Assembly (NCBI GenBank): GCA_003605175.1
Contig: QWDA01000004.1
Span: 282,801-346,800, forward strand
Direction: 5' to 3'
DNA length: 64,000 nucleotides
Origin: Paracoccaceae bacterium
GTDB taxonomy: Bacteria > Pseudomonadota > Alphaproteobacteria > Rhodobacterales > Rhodobacteraceae
Notes under the pieces: model-generated
What the model saw: the letters and a program-made list of their open reading frames with translations, nothing else
Databases searched by the model: none
Told to the model about the DNA's origin: nothing
Part shown: one piece after another, positions 53,823 to 63,365 of the stretch
Layout of the letters: every line of letters starts with the position of its first letter
Numbering within the stretch: the stretch's first letter is position 1
Program-made: the position numbers and the translations under genes

Positions 53823-54941
53823 TCAGACACGCATCGGCATGACGACATAGACGGCGGAGCTGTCATTGCCTTCGCGCATCAGCGTCGGGTCGCCCGCCGA
53901 ATTGAACAGGAAGACGGCGTTCTCGCGGTCGACCTGGCTGGCGATCTCGAGGAGGTACTTCGCGTTGAAGCCGATCTCGAGATGTTCGTCGCCATAGGCC
54001 ACGGCGAGCTCCTCTTCCGCCGCGCCGGAATCCGGCGCATTGACCGAGAGCACGAGCCGGTCCTCGTCGAGGCTCAGCTTCACCGCGCGGGAGCGTTCCG
54101 AGGAGACGGTGGCGACCCGGTCGACGGCCTTGGCGAATTCCGAGGCGTCAACCTCGAGGCGGCGGGTGTTGGCCTGCGGAATCACCCGCGAATAGTCGGG
54201 GAAGGTTCCGTCGATCACCTTCGAGGTCAGCGTGATGTCGGGGGTGGCGAAGCGGACCTTCGTTTCGGAGACCGAGACCGCGATCTGGATGTCGTCGTCG
54301 TCGAGCAGTTTCCTGAGCTCGCCCACGGTCTTCCGGGGCACGATTACGCCGGGCATGGTTTCGGCGCCGTCGGGCAGTTCCGCGTCGATCCGCGCCAGCC
54401 GGTGGCCGTCGGTGGCAACGCAGCGCAGGACCTGGCCGCCCTCGCCTGTCGCCACATGCATGTAGACGCCGTTCAGGTAGTAGCGGGTCTCTTCCGTCGA
54501 GATCGCGAATTTCGACTTGTCGAAGAGCCGGCGGAGGAGCGGCGCGGGGGCGGCGAAATTCGCGGTGTACTCGGTCGTGGTCATGACCGGGAAATCCTCG
54601 CGCGGGAGCGTGGCGAGGGCGAATTTCGAGCGTCCGGCCTGGACGGTGACACGGCCCGAGCCGGGCTCCTCGGTGAGCGAGACGAGCGCGCCGTCGGGCA
54701 GCTTGCGGACGATCTCGTGCAGCGTCACTGCGGGCACGGTGGAGGCGCCCTTGCGCTCGACCATCGCCGGAGCGCGGTCGATCACCTCGATGTCGAGATC
54801 GGTGGCGCGGAAGGTGAGGCTGTCGCCCTCGGCCTCGATCAGCACGTTGGCGAGGATCGGGATGGTGTTCCGGCGCTCGACCACGGATTGCGCCTGGGCC
54901 ACCGCCTTGAGGAGTGCCGCGCGTTCGATGGAAACCTTCAT
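53823..54941 (-). CDS. dnaN: DNA polymerase III beta subunit (sliding clamp)
   Basis: 372 residues with the three-domain clamp layout; typical segments are QAQSVVERRNTIPILANVLI at the start, RSKFALATLPREDFP and the C-terminal DSSAVYVVMPMRV (clamp peptide-binding pocket with the PMRV/L ending). It forms the processivity ring. dnaA lies upstream with its own terminator between them. Confidence 0.98.
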   Translation of the reverse strand: MKVSIERAALLKAVAQAQSVVERRNTIPILANVLIEAEGDSLTFRATDLDIEVIDRAPAMVERKGASTVPAVTLHEIVRKLPDGALVSLTEEPGSGRVTVQAGRSKFALATLPREDFPVMTTTEYTANFAAPAPLLRRLFDKSKFAISTEETRYYLNGVYMHVATGEGGQVLRCVATDGHRLARIDAELPDGAETMPGVIVPRKTVGELRKLLDDDDIQIAVSVSETKVRFATPDITLTSKVIDGTFPDYSRVIPQANTRRLEVDASEFAKAVDRVATVSSERSRAVKLSLDEDRLVLSVNAPDSGAAEEELAVAYGDEHLEIGFNAKYLLEIASQVDRENAVFLFNSAGDPTLMREGNDSSAVYVVMPMRV

Positions 54942-55074
54942 TGCCCGTCCCTCACCCTCTCTGCCGGGGCGGAAAACCTAACCGGATTTTCAGCCTGTGC
55001 AAGCCAATTGACCCGGACTGTCCGGGTTTCGCGAATCGGGGTCAAGGGGCTGTTTGGCGGCTCCCGCAGGCTTT

Positions 55075-55121
55075 CGGGGGCTCTGCCCCCGAGGCCTTCG
55101 GCCTCTCCCCCGGGATTTCCC
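55075..55121. repeat. GC-rich tandem hairpins between dnaA and dnaN
   Basis: CGGGGGC-TCT-GCCCCCG (55075-55091), GAGGCC-TTC-GGCCTC (55091-55105) and the start of CCCCCGGGA...TCCCG follow one another, each a short perfect stem. Similar tandem palindromes occur as dispersed intergenic repeats in alphaproteobacteria; this is the only copy seen in the window. Confidence 0.65.
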
Positions 55122-55131
55122 GACCCAAAGA

Positions 55132-55167
55132 AGCGCAAAGGGCACCGCCCGCGACCGGGGCGGTGCC
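55132..55167 (-). terminator. dnaA terminator
   Basis: Reading on the minus strand: GGCACCGCC (55167-55159), nine-base loop, GGCGGTGCC (55149-55141), then CTTTGCGCTTCTTT. A 9-bp stem followed by broken T-runs, 20 bases after the dnaA stop. Moderate strength. Confidence 0.65.
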
Positions 55168-55186
55168 ACTGCGGGCTCGCGGGGGC

Positions 55187-56596
55187 TCAGGCCTCCAGCG
55201 CGCGGCGGAGGAGTTCCAGGTCCTCGGCGATCTGGCTGTCCTTCGCCTTCAGCTCCTCGATGCGGCGGACGCCGTGGATCACCGTGGTGTGGTCGCGGCC
55301 GCCGAAGCGCCGGCCGATCTCGGGAAGCGAGCGCGAGGTGAGCTGCTTGCAGAGATACATCGCGATCTGGCGCGGCCGGGCGAAGGTGCGGAGCCGCTTC
55401 GGGCCGATCAGGTCGGAGAGGCGGATATTGTAGTGGTCGGACACTTTCCGCTGGATCTCCTCGACGGTGATCTTGCGGTCGGTGGCGCGGAGGATGTCGG
55501 CGAGGCAGTCCTGCGCGAGTTCCAGCGTGATCTCGCGGCCGACCAGCGCGCCGAAGGCGAAGAGCCGCATCAGGGCGCCCTCGAGGACGCGGACGTTGGA
55601 CGAGATCCGGTGGGCGAGGAACTCCAGCACGCCGTCGGCGATCTCGAGGTTCTTGAACTCGCCGCTGTACTGCTCGACCTTCTGCTGCAGGATGCCGAGG
55701 CGGAGCTCGTAGTTCGTCGGGTGCAGGTCCACGACGAGGCCTGACTGCATCCGGCTGACGATGCGGTCCTCGATGCCGGCGATCTCGGTGGGCGCGCGAT
55801 CGGCGGAGATGATGATCTGCTTGTTCTGGTCCACGAGCGCGTTGAAGGTGTGGAAGAACTCCTCCTGCGTCGCGTCCTTGCCGGCGATGAACTGGACATC
55901 GTCCACCATCAGCACGTCGACCGAGCGGAACAGCTGCTTGAAGCCGATCATCTCCTTGTCGCGGAGCGCCTGGACGAAGCGGTACATGAACTGTTCGGCC
56001 GAGAGGTAGACGACGCGCAGCTCGGGGTGCTTCTTCTTCAGCTCCCAGGCGATAGCGTGCATCAGGTGGGTCTTGCCGAGGCCGACGCCGCCATAGAGGA
56101 AGAGCGGGTTGAAGGTGACGGTGCCGCCCTCGGCGACGCGGCGCGCGGCGGCATGGGCGAGTTCGTTGGGCTTGCCGACGACGAAGCTGTCGAAGGTGAA
56201 GCGCGCGTCGAGCGGGGCGCCGGGAAGCTCCCCCGCGCCGCCGTCGAAGGCGGGCGCCCTGGACGGGGCGCCGGTGCGTTTCGCAGGGGGTTTGGCGTTG
56301 GGAGCGGCGGGCTTGCCGCCCGGGGCGGGGGCCTGGCAGGCGGCGGCGGCTTTGGATTGCGCCACGGCGAACTCGATGCGCGCGACATCGTGGCCGCGGC
56401 CGTTCAGTTCCTTCATGATCTGGTCGCCAAAGTTGCGGGACACCCAGTTGCCCCAGAATTGCGTCGGCACGAAGAAGGTCGCCACACCGTCTTCCACTTC
56501 AGAGAACTGGAGCGGTTCGATCCAGTTCACGTAGTTGTTGCGTCCGACGCGCCCGATAAGATTCTCCCGAATCTCCCCCCAAGTCTCGCTCGTCAT
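55187..56596 (-). CDS. dnaA: Chromosomal replication initiator protein DnaA
   Basis: 469 residues. Domain I (WGEIRENLIGRVGRNNYVNWIEP), an Ala/Pro-rich linker II, AAA+ domain III with Walker A GGVGLGKTHL and Walker B LMVDDVQF, and DNA-binding domain IV ending in HTTVIHGVRRIEEL. It binds DnaA boxes to unwind oriC. No cluster of TTATCCACA-type boxes was seen on either side, so oriC is probably elsewhere. A rhodanese-like gene lies directly upstream. Confidence 0.98.
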   Translation of the reverse strand: MTSETWGEIRENLIGRVGRNNYVNWIEPLQFSEVEDGVATFFVPTQFWGNWVSRNFGDQIMKELNGRGHDVARIEFAVAQSKAAAACQAPAPGGKPAAPNAKPPAKRTGAPSRAPAFDGGAGELPGAPLDARFTFDSFVVGKPNELAHAAARRVAEGGTVTFNPLFLYGGVGLGKTHLMHAIAWELKKKHPELRVVYLSAEQFMYRFVQALRDKEMIGFKQLFRSVDVLMVDDVQFIAGKDATQEEFFHTFNALVDQNKQIIISADRAPTEIAGIEDRIVSRMQSGLVVDLHPTNYELRLGILQQKVEQYSGEFKNLEIADGVLEFLAHRISSNVRVLEGALMRLFAFGALVGREITLELAQDCLADILRATDRKITVEEIQRKVSDHYNIRLSDLIGPKRLRTFARPRQIAMYLCKQLTSRSLPEIGRRFGGRDHTTVIHGVRRIEELKAKDSQIAEDLELLRRALEA

Positions 56597-56626
56597 GTTT
56601 GTTCGACCCGCTCGCCATATGTTTGC

Positions 56627-57079
56627 TCAAGACTGGCGCCATGCCAGCCCCCGGGCCTTCCATCCGTTCTGGCCGCCCCGGTGTCCCAGTGCATCCAGAT
56701 CTCCTTCGAACCCCTCGGCGACGTTGAAGCAGGCGGCCTCCTGCCCGCATGCGGACAGGTGTTCGGCCACCGCCTCAGCGGCCTTCAAGGATCGCACTCC
56801 GGAACGGCAAATGAAGAGCAGCTCAGACGGTGCAGAACCGCCGAGTTTCTCCATCAGCGCCGCGACGAAGCGCGGGTTCTTGGACATGTCGGGAAAGGCG
56901 GCCCACTCCACACACACAGGAGCCTTGCCCAATCCCGTCAAGTCAGGCACGCCGACAAAGGTCCACTCTGCCCACGTTCTGACATCGACAAGTACGGCGG
57001 TCCGACTTTGCCCGAGCCGGTCCCACGCTTCCAACGGATTCAGAGATCCGACAGACGCGGGGCCTCCGCGACTTGCCAT
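56627..57079 (-). CDS. Rhodanese-like domain protein
   Basis: 150 residues, single rhodanese domain: VLVDVRTWAEWTFVGVPDL and the active loop FICRSGVRS with the catalytic cysteine, then SLKAAEAVAEHL and VAEGFEGDLDALGHRGGQNGW. It would carry sulfane sulfur; partner unknown. Located between rpsT and dnaA on the same strand, 30 bases before dnaA. Confidence 0.9.
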   Translation of the reverse strand: MASRGGPASVGSLNPLEAWDRLGQSRTAVLVDVRTWAEWTFVGVPDLTGLGKAPVCVEWAAFPDMSKNPRFVAALMEKLGGSAPSELLFICRSGVRSLKAAEAVAEHLSACGQEAACFNVAEGFEGDLDALGHRGGQNGWKARGLAWRQS

Positions 57080-57230
57080 CCATGTCCCCCCAAGTCGAAA
57101 TGAATCGCCTCAAGACGCTAGCCCGTCGCGCGAAGCCTTCGCAACAGAACTTCGACCTTGACTCAAGCTTACCCGAAAACGAATCCGGCGGGGGTGAGCG
57201 GCGACCAGCCGGGAGGGCGAAAACCCCAAT

Positions 57231-57256
57231 AAAAAAAGCGCGCCGGGGCGCGCTTT
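57231..57256 (-). terminator. rpsT terminator
   Basis: AAAGCGCGC, loop CCCG, GCGCGCTTT followed on the minus strand by further T's (eight in a row with the stem), 24 bases past the rpsT stop. A strong, nearly symmetrical intrinsic terminator that could also act from the other side. Confidence 0.92.
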
Positions 57257-57280
57257 GTTAACACATCGTAAAGGTATTGT

Positions 57281-57544
57281 TCAGCCGATCGCCTTCACGC
57301 GGGAGGCGAGTCGGGAGATCTTCCGCGAGGCGGTGTTCTTGTGGAAGACGCCCTTGGTGACGCCCCGCATCAGCTCGGGCTGGGCGGCGCGGAGCGCGGC
57401 CTGGGCAGCGTCCTTGTCGCCTGAAGCGATGGCTTCCTCGACCTTGCGGAGGTAAGTGCGGATGCGCGACCGGCGCGCCTTGTTCACGGCGAAACGACGC
57501 TCGTTCTGGCGGGCGCGCTTCTTGGATTGCGGCGAATTGGCCAT
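57281..57544 (-). CDS. rpsT: Ribosomal protein S20
   Basis: 87 residues starting at [13 protein letters not shown], the standard S20 N-terminus; strongly basic three-helix protein with [16 protein letters not shown]. It binds 16S rRNA early in 30S assembly. AAAGGGAACC lies ahead of the ATG. Placement next to dnaA is typical for alphaproteobacteria. Confidence 0.98.
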   Translation of the reverse strand: MANSPQSKKRARQNERRFAVNKARRSRIRTYLRKVEEAIASGDKDAAQAALRAAQPELMRGVTKGVFHKNTASRKISRLASRVKAIG

Positions 57545-57697
57545 CTGTTCGGTTCCCTTTGTCCGGGTCTCATGTCTCTTCTTGCGCAATGACACCCGTT
57601 CCGGATCGTGTCCGGACGACTCAGGCCAAGCGGGCTCCACGCGCATGTGAGCGCGCCGGATACGCCATTCGGGCCGTTTTGAAAAGCCCCTATCTGG

Positions 57698-58573
57698 TCA
57701 GTGGCCGAACCGCGCCGCCAGGGCGCGGATATGGTCGGGGCCCACTTCGCAGCAACCGCCAAGGATCGTCGCGCCCCGGTCCACCCAGTCGGCGGCGTGG
57801 CGGCAATAGGCGTCGGGACCGAGATCGGTGCGGGCCTCGAGCACCGCGACGGTGGGCGCGGGTTTCAGGAACTCCTCGGAGATTCCGGTAAATCCGTTGG
57901 CATAGCCGCCGGTGGGCACCGGTGCGCCGGTGAGGGCGCCGAGCGCGGCGGTGACCGCCTCGGGGAAGGAGCAGTTCACCAGGAGCGCGTCATAGGGCCA
58001 GTGCGCGTGGAGCTCGAGGATCTCGGCCACCGGTTCGCCGGAGCGGAGGCGGGTGCCGTCGGCATCGTCGACGGTGACCGAGAGCCAGACCGGCTTGCCG
58101 GCGCCGAGCGTGCCCTCGAGGGCGCCGCGCGCGCGGGCCAGCGAAGGGACGGTTTCGCAGAGGAAAAGGTCGACCCAGGGGGTCTGGAGCCGGACGATCT
58201 CGGCAAAGAGGGCGGCGGCCTCCGAGAGCGGCGGTCCGTCATCGCCCACATAGGTCGCGCCAAGCGGGCCGAGCGATCCGGCCACGCGGCCCGAGCCGTG
58301 CCGGTCGCGCGCCTCGACCGCGAGGCGGCAGGCGATCTCGTGCAGTTCCTCGAAGCGGGCGGCGTGGGGGCTGCCGGTGAAGCGGTCGTGATGCAGCGCG
58401 TAGGAATTCGCGGTGGCGATCTCGGCGCCGGCGGCGAAATAGTCGTCATGGATCGCGCTGACCAGTTCGGGCGCGTCGACCATGACCTGGGTGGCCCAGT
58501 AGGGCGTGGCCTCGCGGCCGGAGCGGCGGACGAGCTCCTGGCCCATGCCGCCGTCGAGAATCGTGATGTCCAA
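57698..58573 (-). CDS. Homocysteine S-methyltransferase family protein
   Basis: 291 residues. LDGGMGQELVRR at the N-terminus, ATANSYALHHDRF, and the zinc ligands in VNCSFPEA (Cys) and LGGCCEVGP (Cys-Cys) match the MmuM/BHMT-type methyltransferase barrel. It likely moves a methyl group from S-methylmethionine or betaine to homocysteine; donor not determinable. The enoyl-CoA hydratase gene is 10 bases upstream on the same strand. Confidence 0.92.
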   Translation of the reverse strand: MDITILDGGMGQELVRRSGREATPYWATQVMVDAPELVSAIHDDYFAAGAEIATANSYALHHDRFTGSPHAARFEELHEIACRLAVEARDRHGSGRVAGSLGPLGATYVGDDGPPLSEAAALFAEIVRLQTPWVDLFLCETVPSLARARGALEGTLGAGKPVWLSVTVDDADGTRLRSGEPVAEILELHAHWPYDALLVNCSFPEAVTAALGALTGAPVPTGGYANGFTGISEEFLKPAPTVAVLEARTDLGPDAYCRHAADWVDRGATILGGCCEVGPDHIRALAARFGH

Positions 58574-58582
58574 GGAAAGCTC

Positions 58583-59359
58583 CTACCGGTCGCGGAACTG
58601 CGGTTCGCGCTTGTCGATGAAGGCCGACATGCCTTCCTTCTGGTCCTCGGTGGCGAAGAGCGCGTGGAACAGGCGGCGTTCGAACAGGAGCCCTTCGCGC
58701 AGTGTCGTCTCGTAGCTGCGGTTCACCGCTTCCTTGACGGCCATGGTGGTGAGCATCGACTTCTCGGCGATCTTGTCGGCGGTGGCGAGCGCCTCCTCGA
58801 TCAGCTTCTTCGCGGGCACCACGCGGGAGACGAGGCCGGCGCGCTCGGCCTCCTCGGCATCCATGAAGCGGCCGGTGAGGTGCATTTCCATCGCCTTCGA
58901 CTTGCCGACGAAGCGGGTGAGCCGCTGGCTGCCACCGAGGCCGGCCATGACGCCGAGATTGATCTCGGGCTGGCCGAACCTGGCTGTGTCGGCGGCGAGG
59001 ATGAAGTCGCACATCATCGCGAGCTCGCAGCCGCCGCCCAGCGCATAGCCCGCGACGGCGGCGATGATCGGCTTGCGGCAGGCGGTCAGCGCCTCGATCT
59101 CCTGGCCGAACCTGTCGCGACCGAACATGTCGACGAAGCCGAGCTCGGACATCTCCACGATATCGGCGCCGGCGGCGAAAGCCTTTTCCGAACCGGTGAT
59201 GACGATGCAGCGGATCTTCTCGTTCGCTTCCGCCTCGCGGACCGCGTCGCAGAGTTCACCCAGAAGCTCGGAATTCAGCGCGTTGAGCGCGTCGGGCCGG
59301 TTCAGGCGGATCAGCAAGACGTGATCTTCGGTTTCGACGATGAGGTTCTTGTAGGCCAT
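58583..59359 (-). CDS. Enoyl-CoA hydratase (crotonase family)
   Basis: 258 residues, classic crotonase length. KAFAAGADI and [43 protein letters not shown] contain the oxyanion-hole glycines and both catalytic glutamates (GCE and PEI), so hydration of 2-enoyl-CoA in beta-oxidation is expected. It is close to mutM (same strand) and linked to the methyltransferase gene downstream. Confidence 0.95.
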   Translation of the reverse strand: MAYKNLIVETEDHVLLIRLNRPDALNALNSELLGELCDAVREAEANEKIRCIVITGSEKAFAAGADIVEMSELGFVDMFGRDRFGQEIEALTACRKPIIAAVAGYALGGGCELAMMCDFILAADTARFGQPEINLGVMAGLGGSQRLTRFVGKSKAMEMHLTGRFMDAEEAERAGLVSRVVPAKKLIEEALATADKIAEKSMLTTMAVKEAVNRSYETTLREGLLFERRLFHALFATEDQKEGMSAFIDKREPQFRDR

Positions 59360-59421
59360 GGGGCACCGCGGGCAGCTCGTGGACAGAGGTCAGGGTTACC
59401 AGCCCGGTCAGCCGGATCAAG

Positions 59422-60273
59422 CTATCTTTGGCAGGCCGGGCAGTGGAAGGTCGAGCGGCCGGACTGAACCATGCGCGCGATGGTCCCGGTGCAGCCCGGA
59501 GTCGGGCAGGGCGCGCCCTCGCGGCCATAGGCGCGGAAGCTGTGCTGGAAATAGCCAAGCTCGCCATCGGCTTGCCGGTAGTCGCGGAGCGAGGAGCCGC
59601 CCGCCGCGATTGCCTCGGTCAGCACGTCGCGGATCACCGGGACGAGAGCGCGGACCCGCTGTTCGGAGATCCGTCCAGCCTTGCGCGTGGGGGCGATCCC
59701 GGCCAGGTGCAGCGCCTCGCAGACATAGATGTTGCCGAGCCCCGCCACGATTCGCTGGTCGAGCAGCGCGGCCTTCACCGGCGTGTTGCGGCCCCGGAAG
59801 GCGGCGGCGAGGTAGTCTTCGTGGAACAGGTTGCCGAGCGGTTCGGGGCCGATCCGCTCGAGGAGCCGGTGGCTGTCGAGCGCCTCGGTGGGCCAGAGAT
59901 CCATGGCGCCGAAGCGGCGGGCGTCGTTGAAGGTGATCCGTGCGCCGTCCTCGGTGTCGAGCACCACATGGTCGTGCTTGGCGGGCGCGGGATGGGCGTG
60001 GTGGAACGCGCCGATCTGTGCGCCGGAGATCAGCATCCGGCCCGACATGCCCAGATGGACGATCAGCGTCTCGCCAGAGGAGAGATCGGCGAGGAGGTAT
60101 TTGGAGCGGCGGCGGAGCGCGGTGACCTGCTGGCCGGTGAGCCTGTCGGCCATGCGTTCGGGGAAGGGCCAGCGCAGGTCGGGCCGGTTGACCTGCGCCC
60201 GCGCGATGCGGCAGCCCTCGAGCACCGGCAGGAGGCCGCGGCGGACGGTTTCGACTTCGGGCAATTCGGGCAC
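59422..60273 (-). CDS. mutM: Formamidopyrimidine-DNA glycosylase
   Basis: 283 residues from GTG at 60273, fixed by the obligatory N-terminal PELPEVE (catalytic Pro after the initiator). It has Lys in the HLGMSGR loop region, the H2TH helix ([18 protein letters not shown]) and a C-terminal zinc finger (CPTPGCTG ... HCPACQR). It excises 8-oxoguanine and Fapy lesions. Divergent from ubiE with 88 bases between starts. Confidence 0.97.
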   Translation of the reverse strand: MPELPEVETVRRGLLPVLEGCRIARAQVNRPDLRWPFPERMADRLTGQQVTALRRRSKYLLADLSSGETLIVHLGMSGRMLISGAQIGAFHHAHPAPAKHDHVVLDTEDGARITFNDARRFGAMDLWPTEALDSHRLLERIGPEPLGNLFHEDYLAAAFRGRNTPVKAALLDQRIVAGLGNIYVCEALHLAGIAPTRKAGRISEQRVRALVPVIRDVLTEAIAAGGSSLRDYRQADGELGYFQHSFRAYGREGAPCPTPGCTGTIARMVQSGRSTFHCPACQR

Positions 60274-60361
60274 GGGTCGGTCCTCATGGTCGGCGCGCCG
60301 CATTGCGGCGCCCCGGGGGCGACCTATAAGGAGGGGGAGTTTCGAGGGGACGCAAGGGCCG

Positions 60362-61114
60362 ATGACCGACGAGAGCACCAAGACCACGCATTTCGGCTAT
60401 CGCGAGGTGGCAGAGGGCGAGAAGGCCGGGCTGGTCCATGGCGTCTTCAGCAATGTGGCGTCGAAATACGATGTGATGAACGACGTGATGTCGGTGGGCG
60501 TGCACCGGCTCTGGAAGGACGCGATGATGGACTGGCTGGCGCCGCGCGCCGGTCAGCGCCTGCTCGATGTGGCGGGCGGCACCGGCGACGTGGCGTTCCG
60601 GTTCCTGAAGCGCGCGCCCGAGGCTTCGGCGGTGGTCTGCGACATGACCGAGGGGATGCTGGCCGAGGGCCAGCGCCGGGCCGAGGCGGAGGCATTGGCC
60701 GGGCGGCTCGACTGGGTGGTGGGCGACGCGATGGCGCTGCCCTTCGGCGATGCGGAGTTCGATGTCTACACGATCTCCTTCGGGATCCGGAACGTGACCC
60801 GGATCGGCGATGCGCTGGCGGAGGCGTTCCGGGTCTTGAAGCCGGGCGGGCGGCTGATGGTGCTGGAATTCTCGCAACTGCCGAACGCGGGGCTGCAGAA
60901 GCTCTACGATCTCTACTCCTTCAACGTGATCCCGCGGATGGGCCAGGCGATCGCGGGCGACCGGGACAGCTACCAGTATCTCGTGGAATCGATCCGAAAG
61001 TTCCCCGACCAGGAGCGCTTCGCCGGGATGATCCGCGAGGCCGGGTTCGGGCAGGTGCGCTACCGCAACCTCTCGATGGGGATCGCGGCCCTGCATTCGG
61101 GCTGGAAGCTCTAG
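60362..61114 (+). CDS. ubiE: Ubiquinone/menaquinone methyltransferase UbiE
   Basis: 250 residues. [25 protein letters not shown] and the SAM motif [15 protein letters not shown] are family signatures, with FGIRNVTR and [16 protein letters not shown] later. It C-methylates the ubiquinone ring at the inner membrane. GGAGGGGG lies upstream (about 35 bases) and GGGG nearer the ATG. ubiB follows directly, starting on the base after the stop codon. Confidence 0.97.
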   Translation: MTDESTKTTHFGYREVAEGEKAGLVHGVFSNVASKYDVMNDVMSVGVHRLWKDAMMDWLAPRAGQRLLDVAGGTGDVAFRFLKRAPEASAVVCDMTEGMLAEGQRRAEAEALAGRLDWVVGDAMALPFGDAEFDVYTISFGIRNVTRIGDALAEAFRVLKPGGRLMVLEFSQLPNAGLQKLYDLYSFNVIPRMGQAIAGDRDSYQYLVESIRKFPDQERFAGMIREAGFGQVRYRNLSMGIAALHSGWKL

Positions 61115-62644
61115 GTGCGCGGCCCGCACAACATCATCCGCCTGGTCCGCACCGGGGCGACGCTCGAGCGCACCGGCGCGATGCCGCTCCTGCTCGATGC
61201 GTTCCAGGCGCCGCCGGCCCTGCGCGTTGCGGCGCGGGTGCTGGGCTGGCCCTTCGCCTGGCTGGGCCACCGGGGCGATGCCTCGCTGCCGCCGGTGCCG
61301 CGGGCGCTGAGCGCGATGGGGCCGGCCTATATCAAGTTCGGCCAGATCCTCTCGACCCGGCCCGATGTGGTGGGCGAGGAGGTCGCCACGCAGCTCCGGG
61401 TGCTGCAGGACAAGCTGCCGCCGTTTCCGACCGAGGTCGCGAAGAAGACGGTGGCCTACGAGCTGGGCGTGCCTGTCGACGAGATGTTCTCGGAGTTTTC
61501 CGAGCCAGTGGCGGCAGCCTCGATCGCGCAGGTCCACAAGGCGCGGCTGGCGGGGACCAGCGAGGCGGTGGCGGTGAAGGTGCTGCGGCCGCGGATCGAG
61601 GCGGCGTTCCGGCGCGATATCGACGCCTTCTACTTCGCCGCGGGGATGATCGAGATGCTGGCGCCGGCCTCGCGGCGGCTGCGGCCGATGGACGTGATCG
61701 CGCATTTCGAGGGCGTGGTCATGGGCGAGCTGGACCTGCGGCTCGAGACCTCGGGCGCGGCCGAGTTCGCGGCCAACACCGCGAAGGACGCGGGTTTCGC
61801 GGTGCCGGCGGTGCATTGGTTCCAGTCGTCGCGGCGGGTGATGACGCTGGGCTGGGTCGAGGGCATTCCGGCCGGCGACGTGGAGGCGATCGAGGCGGCG
61901 GGTCATGACCGGGTGGCGATTGCCGAGCGGGTGCTGCGGCTGTTCCTCCTGCATGCGCTGCGCGACGGGTTCTTCCATGCCGACATGCATCAGGGGAACC
62001 TGAAGGTGGCGCCGAACGGCGACGTGGTGGCCTATGATTTCGGGATCATGGGGCGGCTCGACGAATATACCCGCCGGGTCTATGCCGAGATCCTGATCGG
62101 TTTCATCCGCAAGGATTACCGCCGGGTCGCCGAGGTGCATTTCGAGGCTGGCTACGTGCCGGCCGACCGCGATATCGACGAGTTTGCCCGGGCCCTGCGG
62201 TCGGTGGGAGAGCCGATCTTCGGCATGGATGCGAGCCGGATCTCTATGGCGCGGCTTCTGCACTATCTCTTCGAGGTGACCGAACGGTTTGGCATGGAGA
62301 CGCGGACCGAGCTGATCCTGTTGCAGCGCACCATGGTGGTGGTCGAGGGCGTGTCGCGGACGCTGCACCCGCATATCAACATCTGGCAGGTCGCACGGCC
62401 CATCGTCGAGGACTACATCCGCGACAATGTGGGGCCGAAGGCGCTCCTGCGCGACCTGGCGAAAACGGCGCGGGTGCTGGGCCGGTTCGGCCCGAAACTG
62501 CCGCAGATCGCCGAGGCGATGCTGATCCGGCAATCCGAAGCGCCGGAGCCGCCGCGGGGCCCGGGCGGCGGCCGCGTCTGGGCGGCGTTCGCCGTGGGTG
62601 CTCTGGCCGGGGCAGCGGCGCTCTGGGCCGCGCTGGCGCTCTGA
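61115..62644 (+). CDS. ubiB: UbiB family (ADCK-like) ubiquinone biosynthesis protein
   Basis: 509 residues, GTG start immediately after the ubiE stop. Atypical kinase with the KxGQ motif (IKFGQILSTRPD), the Ala-rich loop AAASIAQVHKARL, and ADMHQGNLKVAPNGDVVAYDFGIMG carrying the Asp and DFG residues. Two helices near the C-terminus (AFAVGALAGAAALWAALAL) anchor it in the membrane. It uses ATP to support ubiquinone head-group assembly. Confidence 0.96.
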   Translation: MRGPHNIIRLVRTGATLERTGAMPLLLDAFQAPPALRVAARVLGWPFAWLGHRGDASLPPVPRALSAMGPAYIKFGQILSTRPDVVGEEVATQLRVLQDKLPPFPTEVAKKTVAYELGVPVDEMFSEFSEPVAAASIAQVHKARLAGTSEAVAVKVLRPRIEAAFRRDIDAFYFAAGMIEMLAPASRRLRPMDVIAHFEGVVMGELDLRLETSGAAEFAANTAKDAGFAVPAVHWFQSSRRVMTLGWVEGIPAGDVEAIEAAGHDRVAIAERVLRLFLLHALRDGFFHADMHQGNLKVAPNGDVVAYDFGIMGRLDEYTRRVYAEILIGFIRKDYRRVAEVHFEAGYVPADRDIDEFARALRSVGEPIFGMDASRISMARLLHYLFEVTERFGMETRTELILLQRTMVVVEGVSRTLHPHINIWQVARPIVEDYIRDNVGPKALLRDLAKTARVLGRFGPKLPQIAEAMLIRQSEAPEPPRGPGGGRVWAAFAVGALAGAAALWAALAL

Positions 62645-62648
62645 CGCC

Positions 62649-63350
62649 TCAGCCCTGCGGCGCGCGGACGGCCGAAACCTCGTCGGCGGGAAGTTCGTCG
62701 CCGGTGGCGAAGACGATCACGGGCTTGCCGTTGGCGATCCTGGCCTCCGAGACCTGCGCGAAGACCTCCGCCGGTTTCGTCGTCAGCACTTCGCCGTCGC
62801 CGCGATACTCCACCAGGAGCCGGTAGTTCCCGGCCGGCAGCGCGGCGCCGTTCTGGTCGGCGCCGTTCCATGTGGCGGCCCCCGATTTCGCCGAGACGGC
62901 GATCCGGCTGACCTCGCGCCCCTTGTCGTCGCGGACGATCAGCGTCGCCTGGTCGGCGGCGGAGGGCGCGTCGGAATAGAAGGTGACGGGGTGCGCGCCG
63001 TCGAAGGCCGCGGGCACCGCAGCGCGGGCCTCCATGCCGACCCAGTTCGCCAGTTGCGAGAGCGCCGAGATCGACTGCTGGGTCAGGAGCGATTCGAGGA
63101 GGTCGTTCGAGCGCACCTGCTGTTCGACGCCGGAGAAGGTGGCGAGCTGGACTGCGAAATCGGTGGATTCCACCGGGTTCAGCGGGTCCTGGTTGTTGAG
63201 CTGGACGGTGAGCATCCTGAGGAAGGTCTGGAAATCCGAGCTGATCGCGGCGGGGGATTGCTTGTTGTCCTCGTTCTTCGTGGTGGCGGCGCTGGCCGCG
63301 GCGGCGGCATTGGCGGCGCTGGCGGCGGCACTTGTGGCGGTGGGGGCCAT
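62649..63350 (-). CDS. flgD: Flagellar hook capping protein FlgD
   Basis: 233 residues. An Ala-rich, disordered N-terminus precedes DFQTFLRMLTVQLNNQDPLNPVESTDFAVQLATFSGVEQQV, the conserved FlgD export/hook-interaction segment; the rest is a Tudor-like/FnIII beta region. It caps the growing hook as a scaffold for FlgE. fliK lies 15 bases upstream on the same strand. Convergent with ubiB. Confidence 0.95.
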   Translation of the reverse strand: MAPTATSAAASAANAAAAASAATTKNEDNKQSPAAISSDFQTFLRMLTVQLNNQDPLNPVESTDFAVQLATFSGVEQQVRSNDLLESLLTQQSISALSQLANWVGMEARAAVPAAFDGAHPVTFYSDAPSAADQATLIVRDDKGREVSRIAVSAKSGAATWNGADQNGAALPAGNYRLLVEYRGDGEVLTTKPAEVFAQVSEARIANGKPVIVFATGDELPADEVSAVRAPQG

Positions 63351-63365
63351 GGGCGGGGTTCCCTT

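Noticed and set aside
56597..57280. oriC next to dnaA
   Set aside because: No cluster of TTATCCACA-like DnaA boxes or AT-rich unwinding region was seen in the gaps flanking dnaA or rpsT; the origin is probably at another locus.
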